DNA of 9,566 bases from NCBI GenBank assembly GCA_011523725.1, contig WTGD01000056.1, forward strand, positions 1 to 9,566. The letters run 5' to 3'. A program made the translations under genes and the position numbers. The DNA is from Nitrospinota bacterium (GTDB lineage: Bacteria; UBA8248). Shown here one piece after another: positions 6,312 to 9,566 of the stretch (positions are counted from its first letter, which is position 1; the number at the start of each line of letters is the position of its first letter). A model generated the notes under the pieces. The model saw only the letters and a program-made list of their open reading frames with translations, was not told where the DNA came from and ran no database searches.

Positions 6312-6330
6312 GATTTTTTCAACAGCCCCT
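6312..6330 (-). repeat. Repeat motif AGGGGCTGTTGAAAAAATC
   Basis: On the minus strand this 19-base motif matches AGGGGCGGTTGAAAAAGTC at 9464-9482 (plus) at 17 of 19 positions, and both copies are followed within 15 bases by CAAGGG. It lies next to the C/G-tract cluster here and next to the 54-bp palindrome at the other site, so it appears to be part of a dispersed repeat unit. Confidence 0.5.
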
Positions 6331-6370
6331 TGAGGAGGAGTGATTGGAAGAGACATAAGGCATCCTCCCC

Positions 6371-7414
6371 CTACCTCTCCGCAAATCCCGTAAACGCCAC
6401 GGGAATCTGCTGGATGTCCTGAATCAGGTCGGGCGGCAGGTTCCTGTCCGCCGTGGGGAGCATCCCCGCGTAGAGGGTGTCGACGCCGTTCCCGAAGCGC
6501 GCCTCTATCGCTCCCTTGATCTCCGCGTGCACGCCCACGGCGGCGAAAAGGTGAACCAGGTCGTCGGGAATCTCGCCCGCGAGTTCGCCCCACTTGCCCT
6601 CGCGCGTCATCTGCCTGAGTTTTCTGCCCAGATCGCCGTAGCCGTGCATCTCGAGCACCGGCCAGTAATCGGGCGTGGAGCCGTAAAAGCCGAGGCGCAC
6701 CTTCACCTCGTCCATCCCGCGCCGGATGTCCTCCTCATCGCGCCCCGTGACGACGTAGCCGCCGCCGGTGATCTCGAACTGCTCGCGCGTTATCCCGTTC
6801 TCCCCGAAGCCATCCACGAGCCTCGGCAGGCAGAACTCCTCGAAATACCCCCTCGTGCAGAACGGGTGCAGACGCACGCCGTCGCAGCGGCTGCCCGCGA
6901 CCTTCAGCATGCCCGGCCCCACCGCCGCGATGGTGACGGGCGCCATCGGCTGCCCGCCCGAGGGCGGCGTGAAGGCGGGCGTCATGAGGCTGAACCGGTA
7001 GTGTTCGCCCTGGTAATCGAGTTTTTCCCCGCTCCGCCAGGCGCGCCATATCGCGCGCAGCGATTCCACGTATTCGCGCATCCGCGCGGCGGGCGCGCTC
7101 CAGGGCACGCTGAAGCGCCGCACGTTGTGCGCGCGGATCTGGGGCCCGAGCCCCAGGACGAAGCGTCCGTTCGAGGCGACCTGGAGATCCCAGCTCGCGT
7201 TCGCGCACACCATGGGACTCCTCGGGAAGGCGATGGCCACGGCGGTCAGAAGCTCCACGCGCTCGGTCTCCACCGCCGCCACCGCCAGGGGCAGAAAGGG
7301 GTGGTGCGCGTTCTCCATGGTCATTACGCCGTCATAGCCCGCCGCCTCGATATCGCGTGCGGCCGGACCCGCTTTTTTCAGGTCGTCCATCGGAAGGGTG
7401 GTCATGATGCGCAT
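6371..7414 (-). CDS. LLM class F420-dependent oxidoreductase (luciferase-like TIM barrel)
   Basis: This 347-residue luciferase-like protein probably binds coenzyme F420 (or FMN) and transfers hydride to an unknown substrate. Typical segments are AARDIEAAGYDGVMTMENAH near the start, VELLTAVAIAFPRSP, the SWDLQVASNGRFVLGLGPQIRAH block, and WSAPAARMREYVESLRAIWRAW with a downstream GEHYRFSLMTPAF. The overall pattern matches the group catalogued as probable F420-dependent oxidoreductases of the MSMEG_2256 type. I chose the ATG at 7414 because AGGAG lies eight bases ahead and the family N-terminus (MTTLPMDDL) begins there; the upstream in-frame extension to 7537 runs through the promoter region. It is transcribed away from the unknown/SelA-like pair. 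The substrate and true cofactor are not deducible. F420 use would imply that the host makes F420. Confidence 0.88.
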   Translation of the reverse strand: MRIMTTLPMDDLKKAGPAARDIEAAGYDGVMTMENAHHPFLPLAVAAVETERVELLTAVAIAFPRSPMVCANASWDLQVASNGRFVLGLGPQIRAHNVRRFSVPWSAPAARMREYVESLRAIWRAWRSGEKLDYQGEHYRFSLMTPAFTPPSGGQPMAPVTIAAVGPGMLKVAGSRCDGVRLHPFCTRGYFEEFCLPRLVDGFGENGITREQFEITGGGYVVTGRDEEDIRRGMDEVKVRLGFYGSTPDYWPVLEMHGYGDLGRKLRQMTREGKWGELAGEIPDDLVHLFAAVGVHAEIKGAIEARFGNGVDTLYAGMLPTADRNLPPDLIQDIQQIPVAFTGFAER

Positions 7415-7443
7415 CGCAAAACTCCTGTCGTTGGTAAAGAAAA

Positions 7444-7458
7444 CGCCGCCGGGCGGCG
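7444..7458. promoter_or_regulatory. Short GC-rich dyad in the LLM gene leader
   Basis: CGCCGCC (7444-7450) and GGCGGCG (7452-7458) form a perfect 7-bp inverted repeat around one base, about 30 bp ahead of the LLM start on the minus strand. It could be an operator half or a leader hairpin, but in a GC-rich genome it may be chance. Confidence 0.25.
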
Positions 7459-7467
7459 ACGCGGCGT

Positions 7468-7509
7468 CATGATACACGATCCATCCCGCGCGCACATCGT
7501 GATATGATG
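7468..7509. promoter_or_regulatory. Candidate operator dyad and -10-like box in the divergent promoter region
   Basis: CATGATACACGAT (7468-7480) and ATCGTGATATGATG (7496-7509) are inverted copies of each other, with 12 matching bases, one mismatch and one gap, separated by 15 bp. The right arm contains TATGAT (7503-7508), a good -10-like hexamer for the plus-strand gene starting at 7555, although no clear -35 is seen. The position between two divergent genes and overlap with the putative -10 suit a regulator-binding site controlling one or both. This is inference from a pattern, not proof. Confidence 0.35.
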
Positions 7510-7554
7510 GCCGCATCGAACACACGCGCAATTGCATCCGGTGGAGGAATCTCC

Positions 7555-8298
7555 ATGACCCAGCCGTGCCGTCTCGAATACCGGGGCTTCCACCAGCTCG
7601 AACTCGTGCGCCACGGCGGTGCGGAAATCCGTATCGGCGGGCGGCTGCGCGTTCTGCAGGAACCTCCGCCCAACGTGGCCTCGCGGCCTCCCGTCGATAC
7701 GGTGCAGTACGTCTACGCGACGTGGGATGAGCGACGCGAGCGCGTGAAGCTCACCGCCTCGACGACGGGGCACGAAACCCTGGCCGGCGAGGAGGTGATG
7801 CGCGGCGAGCCTTCCGCCCTTCTCGTCGGCATGGGGCGGCCCTTTGAGAACAGGCCCAAACACTACCACTGGGCGGACAGGCCCGAGCACAGGACGCTCA
7901 TCCTGAGCCGGCACAACCGAACGCGGGTCGAGTGGAGACAACGCCTGCGCGCGGATGCGGCGGTTCCTGGGGGCGGGTGGCGCGAAGTATCGCCGGATAT
8001 GAGCGTCTCTTTCCTCGTATGGGGCGGGGAAGCGGCGCATCTCGAAATCGAGGGACGCGTGCGGAGCGATGCCGCCTCGCCACTGCTTCTGGGCGTAGGT
8101 CTCGACGGCGCGCCGCCTGAATCGGCTGAGGTGGAGATTACGCCGCATGAGGCAGCGCAGGATTTCAGGCTCGACTTTGAGAGGCGGTTCCCGCGCGATG
8201 AGGAGGGTTTTCACACCCTCTCTTTATTCGGAAAAACCGAAGACGCATCGTGGACCGTACTCGGGGGTGCGGCGCTCAGGTATTCCACCACAGGCTAA
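7555..8298 (+). CDS. Hypothetical protein, probably beta-rich; first gene of a two-gene unit with a SelA-like PLP enzyme
   Basis: I do not recognise this 247-residue protein. The ATG at 7555 is chosen because GGAGG ends several bases ahead of it; an upstream in-frame ATG at 7504 falls in the promoter and lacks a ribosome site. No signal peptide or membrane segment is visible, and there is one cysteine (residue 5). The protein is rich in Arg, Glu and short alternating hydrophobic stretches, such as VSFLVWGG, AHLEIEGRV, PLLLGVGLDG and FHTLSLFG. The C-terminal third has the rhythm of a jelly-roll beta-sandwich (strand, small-residue turn, LDG, acidic patch, FHTLSL, then a Trp). A HYHWADRPEH cluster near residues 103-112 could bind metal or ligand. 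The codon use fits the genome, and the next gene's ribosome site overlaps its stop, so translation is probably coupled. Its role is most likely tied to the downstream enzyme. Confidence 0.75.
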   Translation: MTQPCRLEYRGFHQLELVRHGGAEIRIGGRLRVLQEPPPNVASRPPVDTVQYVYATWDERRERVKLTASTTGHETLAGEEVMRGEPSALLVGMGRPFENRPKHYHWADRPEHRTLILSRHNRTRVEWRQRLRADAAVPGGGWREVSPDMSVSFLVWGGEAAHLEIEGRVRSDAASPLLLGVGLDGAPPESAEVEITPHEAAQDFRLDFERRFPRDEEGFHTLSLFGKTEDASWTVLGGAALRYSTTG

Positions 8299-8302
8299 GG
8301 AG
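8297..8302 (+). promoter_or_regulatory. Shine-Dalgarno AAGGAG positioned for an ATT start codon
   Basis: AAGGAG overlaps the TAA stop of the preceding gene (8296-8298) and lies seven bases before ATT at 8310. No ATG, GTG or TTG in the downstream gene's frame is at a usable distance. This site is the main evidence for the start of the SelA-like gene. Confidence 0.55.
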
Positions 8303-8309
8303 CAAGGCG

Positions 8310-9443
8310 ATTAACGAATCCCCGCAAGATCCAAAATTCCTGAACGACCTCGGCGTCCGCCGCGTCATCAGCGCGCGCACCCGCCAGACCGTCTTCGGCG
8401 GCTCGAAAATGAGGCCCGAGGTGTGGGCCGCCATGCGGGAGGCGAACGCCGCCCAGGTGGACATGAACGAGTTGCACGAGAAGGCGGGCGCGCGAATCGC
8501 CGAGCTGACGCGAAACGAGGCGGCCTACGTCACGAGCGGCTCCGCCGCCGGCTTGGTGCTGTGCGCGGCGGCCTGCATCACGGGCGGGAACCCGGCCCTC
8601 ATGGACAGGCTCCCCTTCACCGACGGTCTCAAGAACGAGATCGTGATCCACCGCTTCCAGAGAAACCACTACGACATCAACATCCGCCAGGCGGGGGCGC
8701 GGCTCGTGGAGATCGGCTCGCACCGCCAGACCCACCCCTGGGAGCTCGAAGAGGCCATCGGCGAGAAAACGGCGGGCGTCTTCTACTTCCCGGGCCGCTA
8801 CGCGGGCGGGAACATCCTGAAGCTCGAGACCATCATCGAGATCGCGCACAAGCGAAACGTGCCCGTGGTCGTGGACGCCGCAGCGCAACTTCCCCCGTCT
8901 GAGAATCTCTGGCGCTACACGAAGACTTTGGGCGTAGACGCCGCCATCTTCAGCGGGGGGAAGAGCATCGGCGGGCCGCAGAACACCGGCATCATCCTGG
9001 GCAAAAAGGAGATCGTCGGGGCCTGCGCCATGATGGGCAGCCCCAGGTATTCGGTCGGACGGCCCATGAAAGCGGGGCGCGACGACATCGCGGGCCTGCT
9101 CTGCGCGCTGGAGCACTATCTGGACTCAGGCGAGGCGGAACAATACGCCCACAACGAGCGGTGGTGCGAGTTCTACATGGAGCGCATGAGCGGGATGAAG
9201 GGGCTCTCGCCCCGCGTGAGGCGCCCCAACGCCCTGGGGCAGGATTTGCCCGAAGTCGTCGTCGAAATCGACGAGGATGCGCTCGGGAAATCGCGCGATC
9301 AGGTCGCAGACGCACTGTGGGCGTGCGAGGTGCGGGTGCAGGTCGGCCTGTCCGGCGACTCGGGAATCTTCATCTCCCCCGATCCGCTCACCGATGCGGA
9401 CGCGGAATACCTCTGGGAGAGGCTGATGGAGGTCGTTTCGTGA
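8310..9443 (+). CDS. SelA-like PLP-dependent enzyme (L-seryl-tRNA selenium transferase family, short form)
   Basis: The protein has the fold-type I PLP architecture of the SelA/DgaE group. An N-terminal family block reads LGVRRVISARTRQTVFGGSKMRPEVWAAM. It is followed by VDMNELHEKAGARIAELT, VTSGSAAGLVL (phosphate-binding loop), VDAAAQLPP with the Asp (residue 189 from ATT) that pairs the pyridine nitrogen, and SGGKSIGGPQNTG with the probable Schiff-base Lys218. At 377 residues it is shorter than bacterial SelA (about 460) and lacks the N-terminal extension, so it is more likely a SelA-like lyase or ligand-processing enzyme, such as the D-glucosaminate-6-phosphate ammonia-lyase relatives, than true selenocysteine synthase. 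No selB or selC is visible. I place the start at ATT 8310 because AAGGAG is seven bases ahead; the alternative GTG at 8250 would overlap the upstream gene by 49 bases without a ribosome site. The substrate is unknown. Confidence 0.85.
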   Translation: MNESPQDPKFLNDLGVRRVISARTRQTVFGGSKMRPEVWAAMREANAAQVDMNELHEKAGARIAELTRNEAAYVTSGSAAGLVLCAAACITGGNPALMDRLPFTDGLKNEIVIHRFQRNHYDINIRQAGARLVEIGSHRQTHPWELEEAIGEKTAGVFYFPGRYAGGNILKLETIIEIAHKRNVPVVVDAAAQLPPSENLWRYTKTLGVDAAIFSGGKSIGGPQNTGIILGKKEIVGACAMMGSPRYSVGRPMKAGRDDIAGLLCALEHYLDSGEAEQYAHNERWCEFYMERMSGMKGLSPRVRRPNALGQDLPEVVVEIDEDALGKSRDQVADALWACEVRVQVGLSGDSGIFISPDPLTDADAEYLWERLMEVVS

Positions 9444-9463
9444 GGGGTCATACCCGACCGAAG

Positions 9464-9482
9464 AGGGGCGGTTGAAAAAGTC
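9464..9482 (+). repeat. Repeat motif AGGGGCGGTTGAAAAAGTC
   Basis: This is the partner of the minus-strand motif at 6312-6330 (17 of 19 bases shared), again followed shortly by CAAGGG. It lies 20 bases after the SelA-like stop and about 30 bases before the terminal palindrome. The string GAGGGGCG occurs both here (9463-9470) and at the left edge of that palindrome (9513-9520). Confidence 0.5.
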
Positions 9483-9512
9483 TCTGATGAACAAGGGTTT
9501 GACGTGACCGGG

Positions 9513-9566
9513 GAGGGGCGTTTTTGTAGGGGCCGCATATATGCGGCCCCTACAAAAACGCCCCTC
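9513..9566. repeat. Perfect 54-bp palindrome at the window end, containing REP-like copy D
   Basis: Both 27-base arms match without error. From outside in they read GAGGGGCG, TTTTT, then the 28-bp family member at 9526-9553 with outer arms GTAGGGGC/GCCCCTAC and centre CGCATATATGCG. As RNA this gives a very strong hairpin. The inner arm is preceded by TTTTT and followed by AAAAA, so neither strand has the usual hairpin-then-T-run of an intrinsic terminator at the outer stem, although the inner 28-bp hairpin read from either strand is followed by A. The palindrome ends exactly at the last base of the window, so its full extent is unknown. Confidence 0.85.

Larger units (their letters stand above)
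6059..6370. other. Gene-free repeat-rich interval between the alcohol dehydrogenase and LLM oxidoreductase genes
   Basis: I see no convincing gene in these 312 bases. From the dehydrogenase side it contains a GCCTGC/GCAGGC inverted repeat (6094-6099 with 6110-6115), a GTAGGGGC half-motif at 6083-6090 that matches the outer arm of the 28-bp palindromes, the GGTTTGAAAACC core at 6190-6201, the C/G-tract hairpin cluster at 6202-6297 and, on the minus strand, an AGGGGCTGTTGAAAAAATC motif at 6312-6330. The dehydrogenase promoter should be here, but I could not identify it. Confidence 0.6.

Noticed and set aside
6527..7507. A 326-codon open frame on the plus strand opposite the LLM oxidoreductase
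   Set aside because: It is a GC-rich shadow with no recognisable motifs, and the minus-strand protein matches its family along its length.
7415..7537. The longer LLM oxidoreductase start at 7537
   Set aside because: The extension runs through the divergent promoter region, has no family similarity, and a good AGGAG precedes 7414.
8250..8309. GTG at 8250 as the start of the SelA-like gene
   Set aside because: It lies inside the upstream gene with no ribosome site, and the added residues do not look like family sequence. It is kept only as the fallback if ATT is not used.
8310..9443. True selenocysteine synthase and a selenoprotein system
   Set aside because: The protein is too short for bacterial SelA and lacks its N-terminal part. 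No selB, selC-like tRNA or in-frame TGA selenoprotein gene is evident in the window.
9513..9566. An intrinsic terminator for the SelA-like gene
   Set aside because: The palindrome is strong, but no T run follows the outer stem before the window ends, and the T run that exists lies before the inner hairpin. A terminator role is possible but not supported.

Overview
This 9.6-kb window looks like a chromosomal piece from a GC-rich (about two-thirds G+C), probably uncultivated heterotrophic bacterium. It carries an NDP-forming acyl-CoA synthetase, MaoC-type hydratases, an F420-type luciferase-like oxidoreductase, a SelA-like PLP enzyme and several families of intergenic palindromes. This mix is reminiscent of lineages such as Tectomicrobia, Rokubacteria or Binatia-like Desulfobacterota, but the sequence alone does not settle the taxonomy.

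Layout. (1) 1-2836, plus strand: a tight operon with the C-terminal half of an NDP-forming acyl-CoA synthetase (cut by the window edge and apparently frameshifted at about base 20), an N-terminal-type MaoC/FAS1-like dehydratase subunit, a catalytic MaoC hydratase subunit and an SDR (3R)-hydroxyacyl-CoA dehydrogenase. Together these could activate an acyl group to its CoA thioester and carry out the hydration and oxidation steps of an R-specific beta-oxidation-like route. (2) 2837-3570: an AT-richer mobile island with a REP-associated tyrosine transposase (RAYT, HUH family). It has 28-bp GTAG-bounded palindromes before the gene, inside the gene in frame, across its stop codon and just after it, followed by a different, widespread short palindrome. 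(3) 3574-6058, minus strand: class II fumarase and, upstream of it, a zinc-dependent medium-chain alcohol dehydrogenase. (4) 6059-6370: a gene-free stretch with runs of C and G forming several hairpins. (5) 6371-7414, minus strand: a luciferase-like F420-dependent oxidoreductase, divergent across a 140-bp promoter region from (6) 7555-9443, plus strand: a two-gene unit of a protein I do not recognise and a SelA-like PLP enzyme whose best-placed start codon is ATT. (7) 9444-9566: repeat-rich sequence ending in a perfect 54-bp palindrome that contains another member of the 28-bp family and stops exactly at the window edge.

The most distinctive signal is the REP/RAYT system. The 28-bp elements keep the same outer arms (GTAGGGGC / GCCCCTAC) while the 12-bp centre changes in a self-complementary way, and one copy is built into the reading frame of the transposase itself. 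The rest is mostly ordinary metabolism, with smaller points of interest: the ATT start, the His in place of the usual catalytic Asn in the SDR, the unrecognised partner of the SelA-like enzyme, and a dyad in the divergent promoter.
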